From contig CAKSWM010000097.1 of assembly GCA_934511545.1 (NCBI GenBank), positions 1 to 5,995 on the forward strand: a DNA stretch of 5,995 nucleotides. Reading direction: 5' to 3'. Both the position numbers and the translations under genes were made by a program. This document shows, one piece after another, positions 1-5,420 of this stretch. The notes below the pieces were generated by a model. The model saw nothing but the letters and a program-made list of their open reading frames with translations. It ran no database searches and had not been told where the DNA came from. The first letter of the stretch is position 1; every line of letters starts with the position of its first letter. The stretch comes from an uncultured Oscillospiraceae bacterium. GTDB taxonomy: Bacteria; Bacillota; Clostridia; Oscillospirales; Oscillospiraceae.

Positions 1-690
1 GCGGATATGCTGCACGTCATCCACGAGTTCGGCGGCGTGGAGAACCTCAAGGGCAAGAAGGTCGCGATGACCTGGGCCTACAGCCCGAGCTACGGCAAGC
101 CGCTCTCCGTTCCCCAGGGCGTCATCGGCCTGTTCACGCGTTTCGGCATGGATGTGGTCCTGGCTCATCCCGAGGGCTATGAGATCATGCCGGAGGTCGA
201 AGAGATAGCAAAGGCAAACGCGGAAAAGTCCGGCGGAAGCTTCACAAAGACCGGCTCGATGGAAGAGGCGTTCAGGGATGCGGACATCGTGTATCCCAAG
301 AGCTGGGCGCCCTTTGCCGCGATGGAAAAGCGCACCGAGCTTTATGGCAGCGGCGATCTCGACGGCATCAAAGAGCTTGAGAAGGAGCTGTTGGCACAGA
401 ACGCCGAGCATAAGGACTGGGAGTGCACCGAGGAAAAAATGGCGCTTACCCGCGACGGAAAGGCGCTTTACCTGCACTGCCTGCCTGCGGACATAACCGG
501 AGTATCCTGCGAGGCGGGAGAGGTCGCGGACTCCGTCTTTGACCGCTACCGCGTGCCGCTGTATAAGCAGGCGAGCTTCAAGCCCTATGTCATTGCGGCG
601 ATGATCTTCCTGTCCAAGGTGGAGGATCCCGCGAGAATGCTCGAAAAGCTGGACGAGTGGGGTGTTGAGAGGCAGACGCTGCACGGCTGA
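1..690 (+). CDS. ygeW: YgeW-type knotted carbamoyltransferase, 3' part (5' end outside window)
   Basis: The frame is open from base 1, so the ATG at 7 is an internal methionine and the gene begins upstream. 229 codons are visible; the family is about 400 aa, so a little over half is present. The fragment covers the C-terminal (second-substrate) domain of the aspartate/ornithine carbamoyltransferase fold. It shows the conserved TWAYSPSYGKPLSVPQG stretch near residues 24-40, the DADIVYPKSWAP segment, and the HCLPADI motif (visible residues 159-165), which replaces the HCLPR of ornithine carbamoyltransferase and is typical of YgeW. The N-terminal carbamoyl-phosphate-binding motif is off the window. 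The enzyme is cytosolic. Its true substrate is not settled; in other bacteria ygeW sits in clusters with ygeX, ygeY, ssnA and carbamate kinase linked to anaerobic purine or ureido-compound breakdown. Here it is followed directly by arcC, which fits phosphorolysis of a carbamoylated intermediate to carbamoyl phosphate (inference). Confidence 0.9.
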   Translation, partial: ADMLHVIHEFGGVENLKGKKVAMTWAYSPSYGKPLSVPQGVIGLFTRFGMDVVLAHPEGYEIMPEVEEIAKANAEKSGGSFTKTGSMEEAFRDADIVYPKSWAPFAAMEKRTELYGSGDLDGIKELEKELLAQNAEHKDWECTEEKMALTRDGKALYLHCLPADITGVSCEAGEVADSVFDRYRVPLYKQASFKPYVIAAMIFLSKVEDPARMLEKLDEWGVERQTLHG

Positions 691-701
691 GAGGAAAAAC
701 G
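691..701 (+). promoter_or_regulatory. Ribosome binding site of arcC in the ygeW-arcC gap
   Basis: GAGG at 691-694 begins directly after the ygeW stop codon and lies 7 nt before the arcC ATG at 702. The 11-nt gap has no room for a promoter or terminator, so the two genes are almost certainly cotranscribed. Confidence 0.8.
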
Positions 702-1637
702 ATGAGGATTGTGATCGCTCTCGGCGGAAACGCTCTAGGCTCCAACCTTCCGGAACAGATGACGGCGGTCAAACAGACTGCCAAAGCCATTGCGGATCTG
801 ATAGAGGAAGGCCATGACATTGTTATAACTCACGGAAACGGGCCGCAGGTCGGAATGCTCCAGAAGGCCATGGCCGAGCTGACCCGGTCCGACCCTGAAA
901 AGTACATTCCCTGCCCGCTGTCCGTCTGTGTTGCGATGAGCCAGGGATATATCGGCTACGACCTCCAGAACTCCCTGCGGGAGGAACTGCTCGACCGCGG
1001 CATAACCAAAGGCGTCTCCACCGTTCTTACGCAGGTGGAGGTGGACAGGGACGACCCAGCTTTTCAGTATCCGACCAAGCCCATCGGCGCTTTTATGACC
1101 GCGGAAGAGGCGGAGAAAATGAAAAGAGAGCGCGGATATTCCGTGATCGAGGATTCCGGCCGCGGTTACCGGCGCGTGGTCGCCTCCCCTATGCCGCGCG
1201 CCATTGTGGAGATCGAATCCATCCGCGACATGCTGGAGGCGGGGCTCGTGGTCATCGCCTGCGGCGGAGGCGGCATTCCCGTTTTCCGCACCGGGGGGCA
1301 TCATCTCAAGGGTGCGGCCGCCGTTATCGACAAGGACTTTGCTTCGGCTCTGCTGGCCGACATGCTGGATGCCGACAGGCTGATCATTCTGACGGCGGTG
1401 GAAAAGGTCTGCATTGATTTCGGAAAGGCGGCGCAGCGCGAGCTGGACTGCATGACCGTATCCGAGGCGGAAGAATACATAGCCGAAGAGCAGTTTGCCA
1501 AGGGGTCAATGCTGCCGAAGGTGGAGGCCGCGATGCGCTTCGTGCGCGGCGGAGCAGACCGCGAGGCTCTGATAACCCTGCTGCAAAAAGCGGGCGACGG
1601 CGTCAAGGGCAAAACAGGAACACGCGTAATAGGATAA
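702..1637 (+). CDS. arcC: Carbamate kinase
   Basis: Complete gene of 311 aa, the usual length for carbamate kinase (amino-acid kinase fold, cytosolic). It catalyses the reversible reaction carbamoyl phosphate + ADP = ATP + carbamate, so in catabolism it harvests ATP. Family motifs are in order: ALGGNAL at residues 6-12 (phosphate-binding loop), ITHGNGPQVG at 42-51, ACGGGGIPV at 186-194, VIDKDFAS at 208-215, LTAVEKV at 230-236 and the KGSMLPKVEAAMRF segment at 268-281, where most relatives have SMGPK. The start at 702 keeps the canonical N-terminus and has a GAGG site 7 nt upstream. It is the second gene of the ygeW-arcC pair and is followed by an intrinsic terminator. No arginine deiminase or ornithine carbamoyltransferase gene is visible, so the partner here is YgeW; E. 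coli yqeA occupies an equivalent role. Identification is secure; the pathway is inferred. Confidence 0.96.
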   Translation: MRIVIALGGNALGSNLPEQMTAVKQTAKAIADLIEEGHDIVITHGNGPQVGMLQKAMAELTRSDPEKYIPCPLSVCVAMSQGYIGYDLQNSLREELLDRGITKGVSTVLTQVEVDRDDPAFQYPTKPIGAFMTAEEAEKMKRERGYSVIEDSGRGYRRVVASPMPRAIVEIESIRDMLEAGLVVIACGGGGIPVFRTGGHHLKGAAAVIDKDFASALLADMLDADRLIILTAVEKVCIDFGKAAQRELDCMTVSEAEEYIAEEQFAKGSMLPKVEAAMRFVRGGADREALITLLQKAGDGVKGKTGTRVIG

Positions 1638-1648
1638 TCAAATGATAT

Positions 1649-1691
1649 AAAGCTCCTGATGAGATATGCAAAATCCCGTCAGGAGCTTTTT
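1649..1691 (+). terminator. Intrinsic terminator of the ygeW-arcC operon
   Basis: AAAGCTCCTGA at 1649-1659 pairs perfectly with TCAGGAGCTTT at 1679-1689. One G-T wobble and a G-C pair extend the stem inward (1660-1661 with 1677-1678), giving a 15-nt loop and a run of five T at 1687-1691. It begins 11 nt after the arcC stop. The A-run on the left arm could let it work on the other strand too, but no minus-strand gene needs it here. Confidence 0.88.
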
Positions 1692-1713
1692 GCCATAGGC
1701 CGGCTATAACACA

Positions 1714-1727
1714 ATTTTTATAAAAAT
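1714..1727. repeat. 14-bp perfect AT palindrome upstream of the flavoprotein promoter
   Basis: ATTTTTATAAAAAT reads the same on both strands. It lies between the arcC terminator and the flavoprotein promoter, about 50 bp upstream of the -35 element. It could be a regulator site or simply AT-rich promoter-upstream DNA; the sequence cannot decide. Confidence 0.4.
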
Positions 1728-1732
1728 GCCAA

Positions 1733-1747
1733 TTCAATTGTATTGAA
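1733..1747. promoter_or_regulatory. Operator-like inverted repeat TTCAAT-TGT-ATTGAA
   Basis: Perfect 6-bp half sites separated by 3 bp, centred about 37 bp upstream of the -35 hexamer of the flavoprotein gene. The position would suit an activator or an upstream operator. No regulator is encoded nearby, so the binding protein is unknown. Confidence 0.4.
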
Positions 1748-1765
1748 AACGCTTCTCCGGTGATA

Positions 1766-1790
1766 CCAATTTAGAATTGACGGGAATTGG
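1766..1790. promoter_or_regulatory. Inverted repeat CCAATT-N13-AATTGG around the -35 element
   Basis: CCAATT at 1766-1771 and AATTGG at 1785-1790 flank the -35 hexamer at 1777-1782. A protein bound to both halves would block polymerase, so this is a plausible operator for the flavoprotein gene. Half sites this short and AT-rich can arise by chance. Confidence 0.35.
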
Positions 1791-1804
1791 GATATTGCTA
1801 TAAT
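1777..1804 (+). promoter_or_regulatory. Near-consensus extended -10 promoter of the flavoprotein gene
   Basis: TTGACG (-35, 1777-1782), 16-bp spacer, TATAAT (-10, 1799-1804), with TGC immediately before the -10 giving the extended TGN motif. Transcription would begin near 1811, leaving about a 50-nt AT-rich leader before the ATG at 1863. This is among the best vegetative promoters visible in the window. Confidence 0.85.
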
Positions 1805-1862
1805 AGAAACAGGGTACATTACGATATATAGAGTATAAATTATAATTATTGGAGGTACATAC

Positions 1863-3422
1863 ATGCCGGAGATCAAAGAGATATACGCTGACGTAGTCGT
1901 GATCGGCGGAAGCGCCGCGGGGCTTCCCGCCGCTGTCAGAGCCAGGGAGGCAGGCGCCGAAAAGGTCGTTGTTCTCGACAAGACAAAGCAGCTCGGAGGC
2001 TGCGCCCGTCTCGCTGCGGGAATGTTTGCAACGGATACGGACACTCAGCGCAGTATGGGCATCCGCGTCAGCGCGGACGACTGCTTCCGCGAGCATATGG
2101 CGGTTCAGAACTGGCGCTGCGACGCAAGACTGGTCCGCAAATGGATGAAGGGCGGCGGACCTATGATCCGCTGGCTTGAGGATCACGGCATACACTTCAA
2201 CATGGTCAACGATTTCTGGGCCTACGGCAAGGGCCGCACCGTTTACCACAAGGTCATGGACGAGGTCGGCGCTTCGACCGGAAACGTAACGGTTTCCCAG
2301 CTGTCAAGATGCTGTGATGAGATGGGAATAGACGTATACCGCAAGTCCCGTGCAAATCATCTGCTGCTGGACGAAAACGGCGCCGTATGCGGCGTTATGG
2401 CCTATAATGTCGATAACGAGGAAGAGGTCTATAAATTTGTGACGAAGTGCGTCGTCCTCGGCACGGGCTCCGTCGGCGCGAATAAGGAACTCATCGCCCG
2501 TTTCATGCCCGGCGAGGACCACTCCCACACCAAGGTCATGTCCGCGCTGCCTCACAGTACGGGCGACGGCCTGATAATGGCAGAGGAGATCGGCGCGGCT
2601 TCGACACCCGCGGGCTGTCTGCGCATGGGACCGCACAACCATCCGAACAACATCCGCGCCGGACTGCTGATCCGCCGTCCCGAGCCGATGACCGTCAACA
2701 AGCTCGGCGAGCGCTTCACGGACGAGAGCCTTTATTCCCGCAATGTGTTCAGCTGGTTCGCCGGAGAGAGCCTCGACGTACAGCCGGATAAGGTCTGCTA
2801 TGTTATTTATTCGAAAAAGACGCTCGACACGATGGTCGCCGCGGCTAAAAACTGCTACGGTCTGGAGGAGGATCAGGGCCGCATCAGGGGCGGCGCCGAC
2901 ATGCTTCAGGACTTTGGCGGCGAAAAGGGCGTAGAGCTTGAAAAGGTCGGCCCGACAGCCTGGTGGGGCCGCGTTATGAATGATGTCGAGTCCGAGGTCG
3001 AAAAGGGTCGCTGCAAAAAATCGGATACGATTCGCGGCCTTGCGGAGTTCATTGGCTGCGATCCGGACACGCTCGAGGACACCGTCAAGCGCTATAACTT
3101 CTTCTGCGAGCGCGGCTTTGATGATGATTTCCTCAAGGATAAGGAGTATCTCTATCCGCTGTATGAGTCCGAGGGCCCCTTCTACTGCTTTGAGGCGCAT
3201 CAGGGCATAGATACGATCATCGGCGGCATTAAGGTCGACCACGATCTGCGCGTTCTGGACAAAACCAGCCATCCGATCCCCGGCCTGTTCGCGGCCGGCG
3301 TCTGCGTCGGAGGCTGGCTCAATACCGGCTATACGTTTTCCGGAGCGTGCCTCGGCTTCTCCGTGTGGAGCGGCTTCGAGGTCGGCAAAAACGCCGGAGA
3401 ATATGCCGTCAGCGTAAAATAA
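1863..3422 (+). CDS. FAD-dependent oxidoreductase, fumarate reductase / urocanate reductase-like flavoprotein
   Basis: Complete 519-aa protein. The start has GGAGG at 1851-1855, 7 nt upstream. An N-terminal Rossmann FAD-binding segment is seen at residues 11-40: GGSAAG (15-20) is a variant of GxGxxG, followed by the acidic end of the second strand at VVVLDK. Further family landmarks are STGDGLIMAEEIGA (232-245), VNKLGERFTDES (278-289, matching the substrate-domain motif with its catalytic-region Arg), a TLEDTVKRYNFFCERG segment (403-418) and the C-terminal FAD-capping region PIPGLFAAGV...TGYTFSGACLGFSVWSG (471-503). No signal peptide, haem-binding CxxCH or membrane helix is visible, so it should be soluble and cytosolic, unlike Shewanella-type secreted fumarate reductases. 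The electron donor and the reduced substrate (an enoate or steroid-like double bond) cannot be told from sequence. It stands alone, with its own strong promoter and terminators. Family assignment is strong; specific reaction is unknown. Confidence 0.9.
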   Translation: MPEIKEIYADVVVIGGSAAGLPAAVRAREAGAEKVVVLDKTKQLGGCARLAAGMFATDTDTQRSMGIRVSADDCFREHMAVQNWRCDARLVRKWMKGGGPMIRWLEDHGIHFNMVNDFWAYGKGRTVYHKVMDEVGASTGNVTVSQLSRCCDEMGIDVYRKSRANHLLLDENGAVCGVMAYNVDNEEEVYKFVTKCVVLGTGSVGANKELIARFMPGEDHSHTKVMSALPHSTGDGLIMAEEIGAASTPAGCLRMGPHNHPNNIRAGLLIRRPEPMTVNKLGERFTDESLYSRNVFSWFAGESLDVQPDKVCYVIYSKKTLDTMVAAAKNCYGLEEDQGRIRGGADMLQDFGGEKGVELEKVGPTAWWGRVMNDVESEVEKGRCKKSDTIRGLAEFIGCDPDTLEDTVKRYNFFCERGFDDDFLKDKEYLYPLYESEGPFYCFEAHQGIDTIIGGIKVDHDLRVLDKTSHPIPGLFAAGVCVGGWLNTGYTFSGACLGFSVWSGFEVGKNAGEYAVSVK

Positions 3423-3439
3423 GCGTCATACTTATACGC

Positions 3440-3471
3440 AAAAAACGCGGGAGCGCACGCTCCCGCGTTTT
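3440..3471. terminator. Bidirectional terminator hairpin after the flavoprotein gene
   Basis: AAAACGCGGGAGC at 3442-3454 pairs perfectly with GCTCCCGCGTTTT at 3459-3471 around a GCAC loop: a 13-bp GC-rich stem. On plus it ends in four T; on minus the six A at 3440-3445 give a six-T run, so it can stop readthrough from dinB as well. It starts about 20 nt after the flavoprotein stop codon and is the first copy of a 32-bp direct repeat. Confidence 0.8.
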
Positions 3472-3476
3472 CAGTT
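3445..3476 (+). repeat. 32-bp direct repeat, copy 1 (palindromic core)
   Basis: Bases 3445-3476 are identical to 3683-3714, starting ACGCGGGAGC and ending GTTTTCAGTT. The core is an 11-bp palindrome arm on each side. The copies lie 238 bp apart and bracket the hairpin-rich interval between the two converging genes. Confidence 0.95.
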
Positions 3477-3498
3477 TATCAAAAAGGGCCTCGCAGAG

Positions 3499-3518
3499 TT
3501 TGCGCCCGCAGGCGCAAA
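3499..3518. repeat. Hairpin TTTGCGCC-CGCA-GGCGCAAA
   Basis: Perfect 8-bp stem with a 4-nt loop in the gene-free interval between the flavoprotein gene and dinB. No T-run follows on either strand, so it is not a standard terminator. It may be an RNA-processing or RNA-stabilising hairpin, or part of an intergenic palindromic repeat. Confidence 0.6.
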
Positions 3519-3532
3519 AGAATCAGGAAACA

Positions 3533-3563
3533 TTTTTTCCGGCGACATGTGCGTCGGAAAAAA
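3533..3563. terminator. T/A-flanked hairpin, possible terminator on either strand
   Basis: TTTTTTCCG at 3533-3541 pairs with CGGAAAAAA at 3555-3563. A G-T, a C-G and a G-C pair extend the stem inward to a 7-nt loop, so up to 12 pairs form. On minus the arm ends in T-rich sequence. The T-run is inside the stem, so its efficiency as a terminator is uncertain. Confidence 0.4.
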
Positions 3564-3571
3564 ATACTTAT

Positions 3572-3637
3572 CAGCCCGCAAGTGTGCGAGTTGTCCGTTA
3601 ATACTAATAGCGGACAACGAGTGCGCGCGGCGGGCTG
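3572..3637. repeat. Long imperfect hairpin, possible structured RNA or palindromic repeat unit
   Basis: The outer stem is CAGCCCGC (3572-3579) with GCGGGCTG (3630-3637). A middle stem of six pairs including two G-U follows (3583-3588 with 3624-3629). The apical stem is GTTGTCCG (3590-3597) with CGGACAAC (3611-3618), closing a 13-nt loop. Twenty-two pairs over 66 nt in a non-coding interval is more structure than expected by chance. No promoter is obvious next to it, so it may be a 3'-UTR element of either neighbour rather than an independent RNA. Confidence 0.5.
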
Positions 3638-3645
3638 CATCCTGT

Positions 3646-3677
3646 TGTCGAAAAAGCCCGAAGGAGCTTTTTCGACA
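3646..3677 (-). terminator. Intrinsic terminator of dinB with UUCG loop
   Basis: TGTCGAAAAAGC (3646-3657) pairs perfectly with GCTTTTTCGACA (3666-3677). Read on the minus strand, the inner part is AAAAAGCtCC-TTCG-GG-GCTTTTT: a very stable UUCG-loop stem followed by five T. This is the classical intrinsic terminator pattern, about 30-60 nt after the dinB stop. The outer TGTCG/CGACA arms extend the stem beyond the usual design. Confidence 0.72.
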
Positions 3678-3682
3678 GTCTC

Positions 3683-3714
3683 ACGCGGGAGCGCACGCTC
3701 CCGCGTTTTCAGTT
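3683..3714 (+). repeat. 32-bp direct repeat, copy 2, overlapping the dinB stop codon
   Basis: Identical to 3445-3476. Its right end runs over the dinB stop codon (3709-3711) and into the last sense codon. The palindromic core folds into the same GC-rich hairpin, directly after the dinB stop on the minus strand, but without a T-run on that strand. Confidence 0.95.
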
Positions 3715-4974
3715 CAGGAGCTCACGCTGGCTGTCCCGGTCTCTTATTCCGAATACGGATACGCTTTTGTCCCCGGAATGATTGCCGCGCAGTGTGGGCT
3801 CTGCCATTGACAGACCGCGCGTTATGCTGTCGAAGCCGAAGCGTTCGCGTATCGCGTCCGTCGCCGCGTCCAGCCGTCGCCGGGTATCGCGCTTTGCGTT
3901 GTCCGTGAAAAGGCACATCTGCTCGGGTTCGTTTTCGGGGCACAGTCCGGTGATGCGCACGCCGACGCCGCGCGCGGGCGCGCCGTCCCAAAGCTCAAAG
4001 CAGAGCTTTTTTGCCGCGGCGAAGATCTCGCCTGTGACGTCCGTTGCGCGCTCGAGCGTCATCTGGCGGCTGCTCCAGCGAAGAGTCCCGGCGTCTCTTA
4101 TCGAGACCTCCACAACGTGCCCGCGGAAGGCGCCCCGGCGCAGCCGCATACCGACGCGTTCGCAAAGAGCCATCAGCTCCGTTTTGAGGTCCCAAGCGCT
4201 CTCCAGATCGCGCGGCGCGGTCGTGCTGTTGCCGATGGACTTGACGGGCTCTTCTGTATCGACGCGGCGCACGGGAGAGACGTCCAGTCCGTTCGCGTAG
4301 CTGTACAGCGTATATCCGTTTTTGCCGAGCCAGGAGTGCAGCAGCTCCGGACTCGTTTTTGCAAGCTCGCCTATTGTCGTTATGCCGACGGAGGAGAGCC
4401 GGCGCTCCGTCGCCCGCCCAACATAGAGCAGATCGCCGACGGGCAGCGGCCACACGATGTCCCTGAAATTGTCGCGGCTTATGACCGTTACGGCGTCCGG
4501 TTTTTTATAGTCCGACCCGAGCTTCGCAAAAGCCTTGTTCCACGACACGCCTATGCTGACGGTAAGGCCCGTCTCCGCCCGGATGCGGCGCCGCAGCTCA
4601 TCCGCGGCCAGAGCGCCTTCGCGGCGCTCTGTGCAGCCGGTGAGATCGAGCCAGCTTTCGTCTATGCCGAAGCCCTCCTGCATGTCCGTGTACTGGCTGT
4701 ATATCCGTCGCACCTGCCGCGTGACGCTTACGTAAAGGTCCATGCGGGGCGCGACGAAGGTGAGCTCGGGACAGACCCTTTTTGCCTGCCACAGGGCCAT
4801 ACCGGTCCTGACGCCCGCGCGCTTTGCCAGTTCCTCTTTTGCCAGGACTATACCATGGCGGGATTCGGGATCCCCTGCAACGGCCATCGGCCGGCCGCGA
4901 AGTTCCGGCCTGTACAGAAGCTCGATGCTGGCAAAACAGGCGTTTATATCCGAATGTAATATGACTCTGTCCAT
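3709..4974 (-). CDS. dinB: Y-family DNA polymerase (DinB / Pol IV)
   Basis: 421-aa error-prone translesion polymerase that acts at stalled forks and normally associates with the sliding clamp. Catalytic carboxylates are present: D9 in LHSDINACFASIE and D105-E106 in GIDESWLDLTG. F14 aligns with the steric-gate Phe that excludes ribonucleotides. SIGVSWNKAFAKLGSDYKKPD (140-160) is the conserved palm segment, LLYVGRATERRLSSVGITT (182-200) is the thumb helix-hairpin-helix region, and the little finger begins near VKSIGNSTTAP (245-255). QMCLF at 352-356 matches the QxxLF beta-clamp-binding motif. The start at 4974 is preferred because AGGGAG lies 6 nt upstream and the protein then begins MDRVILHSD. 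An upstream in-frame ATG at 5004 overlaps the -10 hexamer and would not be transcribed. The gene is divergent from a repressor-like gene, suggesting damage-inducible control (inference). Confidence 0.96.
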   Translation of the reverse strand: MDRVILHSDINACFASIELLYRPELRGRPMAVAGDPESRHGIVLAKEELAKRAGVRTGMALWQAKRVCPELTFVAPRMDLYVSVTRQVRRIYSQYTDMQEGFGIDESWLDLTGCTERREGALAADELRRRIRAETGLTVSIGVSWNKAFAKLGSDYKKPDAVTVISRDNFRDIVWPLPVGDLLYVGRATERRLSSVGITTIGELAKTSPELLHSWLGKNGYTLYSYANGLDVSPVRRVDTEEPVKSIGNSTTAPRDLESAWDLKTELMALCERVGMRLRRGAFRGHVVEVSIRDAGTLRWSSRQMTLERATDVTGEIFAAAKKLCFELWDGAPARGVGVRITGLCPENEPEQMCLFTDNAKRDTRRRLDAATDAIRERFGFDSITRGLSMAEPTLRGNHSGDKSVSVFGIRDRDSQRELLN

Positions 4975-4977
4975 TGC

Positions 4978-5003
4978 TGTCTCCCTAAAAGATACTGGAG
5001 ACA
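4978..5003. promoter_or_regulatory. Candidate operator TGTCTCC-N12-GGAGACA at the dinB start site
   Basis: TGTCTCC (4978-4984) and GGAGACA (4997-5003) are perfect 7-bp inverted half sites. The right half meets the -10 hexamer and the left half covers the region between the expected start of transcription and the ribosome binding site. Such placement is typical of repressor operators. An mRNA hairpin hiding the AGGGAG site is an alternative, but the predicted start near 4996 would leave most of one arm untranscribed. It does not match the known GAAC-N4-GTTC LexA box. Confidence 0.5.
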
Positions 5004-5031
5004 TTATAATTCTCTTTTTAAGATAAGTAAA
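5003..5031 (-). promoter_or_regulatory. dinB promoter
   Basis: On the minus strand TTTACT (-35, plus coordinates 5026-5031), 17-bp spacer, TATAAT (-10, 5003-5008). Transcription should begin near 4996, giving a leader of only about 22 nt. The -10 is perfect consensus and the -35 is moderate. Confidence 0.78.
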
Positions 5032-5047
5032 GAGGTAAATTTATCTT
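5020..5047. promoter_or_regulatory. Inverted repeat AAGATAA-N14-TTATCTT over the dinB -35
   Basis: Perfect 7-bp half sites at 5020-5026 and 5041-5047 flank the dinB -35 hexamer, in the spacer shared with the divergent repressor-like gene. It could be a second operator. The AT-rich composition lowers its significance. Confidence 0.3.
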
Positions 5048-5072
5048 TTTTAGATATGGACAAAGAAAATCT

Positions 5073-5108
5073 TGCAATTGAGTGAAACGGAATATATACT
5101 GGTATAAA
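5073..5108 (+). promoter_or_regulatory. Promoter region of the XRE-type regulator gene
   Basis: Two overlapping possibilities exist: TTGCAA (5073-5078) with a 16-bp spacer to TATACT (5095-5100), or TTGAGT (5078-5083) with a long 19-bp spacer to TATAAA (5103-5108), which has an extended TGG before it. Either would start transcription 20-30 nt before the ATG at 5134. A GGGG site at 5121-5124 serves as ribosome binding site, 9 nt from the ATG. Confidence 0.5.
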
Positions 5109-5133
5109 AAGAACAAAAAAGGGGATTTAACAT

Positions 5134-5283
5134 ATGAGCAAGACATTAGGCGCTATCATAACCGACCTCAGGAGGGAAAAGGGCGTATCCCAGAAGGAGC
5201 TGGCGCGCAGGCTGCGCAAGCGCGGGATGGAGATAACCAATCAGGGAATATCCAAATGGGAGAACGGGGATTCACTTAGTTAA
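5134..5283 (+). pseudogene. Truncated XRE-family (LexA/S24-like) repressor, HTH domain only
   Basis: The frame from ATG 5134 gives 49 residues that form one helix-turn-helix of the XRE/Cro type: LGAIITDLRREKG (helix 1, residues 5-17), VSQKELARRLRKRG (helix 2), then EITNQGISKWENGDS (recognition helix and following turn, 33-47). The extended turn (RKRGMEITNQ) resembles Clostridia repressors in which this domain is followed by a linker and an S24/LexA-type autoprotease domain, usually about 200 aa in all. Here the frame ends SLS-stop directly after the WENGDS motif where relatives continue with a proline, and the following DNA is AT-rich and non-coding. The break therefore lies near 5272-5279. 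It is divergent from dinB with a 159-bp shared regulatory region. A 49-aa fragment might still bind DNA, but it lacks a dimerisation or cleavage domain. HTH identity is strong; the S24 partner is inferred from family knowledge. Confidence 0.75.
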
Positions 5284-5388
5284 AGATACCATTTGAAGCA
5301 ACTCGCACTTTAGCTTACAAATTATTATATTGAGCTTATTATACCAGCGCGAAATGGTGTCATAACCTGAGTACAATAACAAATGCGT

Positions 5389-5420
5389 AAAAAATAGGGT
5401 ACAGATTTATTTCTGTACCC
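5389..5420 (-). terminator. Minus-strand intrinsic terminator after the 19-residue ORF
   Basis: GGGTACAGA (5397-5405) pairs perfectly with TCTGTACCC (5412-5420) around a 6-nt loop. On the minus strand it is followed by TATTTTTT (complement of 5389-5396). The stem begins at the base directly after the minus ORF stop codon (5421-5423). On plus the following TTATTG is a poor U-tract. Confidence 0.75.

Noticed and set aside
735..1304. 189-codon minus-strand open frame opposite arcC
   Set aside because: Shadow of carbamate kinase; composition is unnatural and no signals support it.
2304..3272. Long 322-codon open frame on the minus strand inside the flavoprotein gene
   Set aside because: It lies wholly antisense to a gene with clear family motifs, has no recognisable domain, and is the usual third-position GC effect on the opposite strand.
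3445..3714. Direct repeats considered as a CRISPR array
   Set aside because: Only two copies, 206 bp of structured DNA between them rather than uniform spacers, and the repeat is a terminator-like palindrome.
3549..3908. Plus-strand open frames of about 85-120 codons crossing the intergenic interval and the dinB 3' end
   Set aside because: They run through perfect hairpins and the antisense of dinB, with no recognised domain or good ribosome binding site.
4117..4959. 280-codon plus-strand open frame opposite dinB
   Set aside because: Antisense shadow of a well-supported polymerase gene; no domain and no convincing ribosome binding site.
4975..5004. Upstream ATG adding ten residues to DinB
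   Set aside because: This ATG overlaps the consensus -10 hexamer, so it would precede the transcript start; the ATG at 4974 has its own AGGGAG site and the family N-terminus.
5082..5279. 65-codon plus-strand frame overlapping the regulator gene start
   Set aside because: It is out of frame with the helix-turn-helix coding sequence, begins in the promoter region and has no ribosome binding site.
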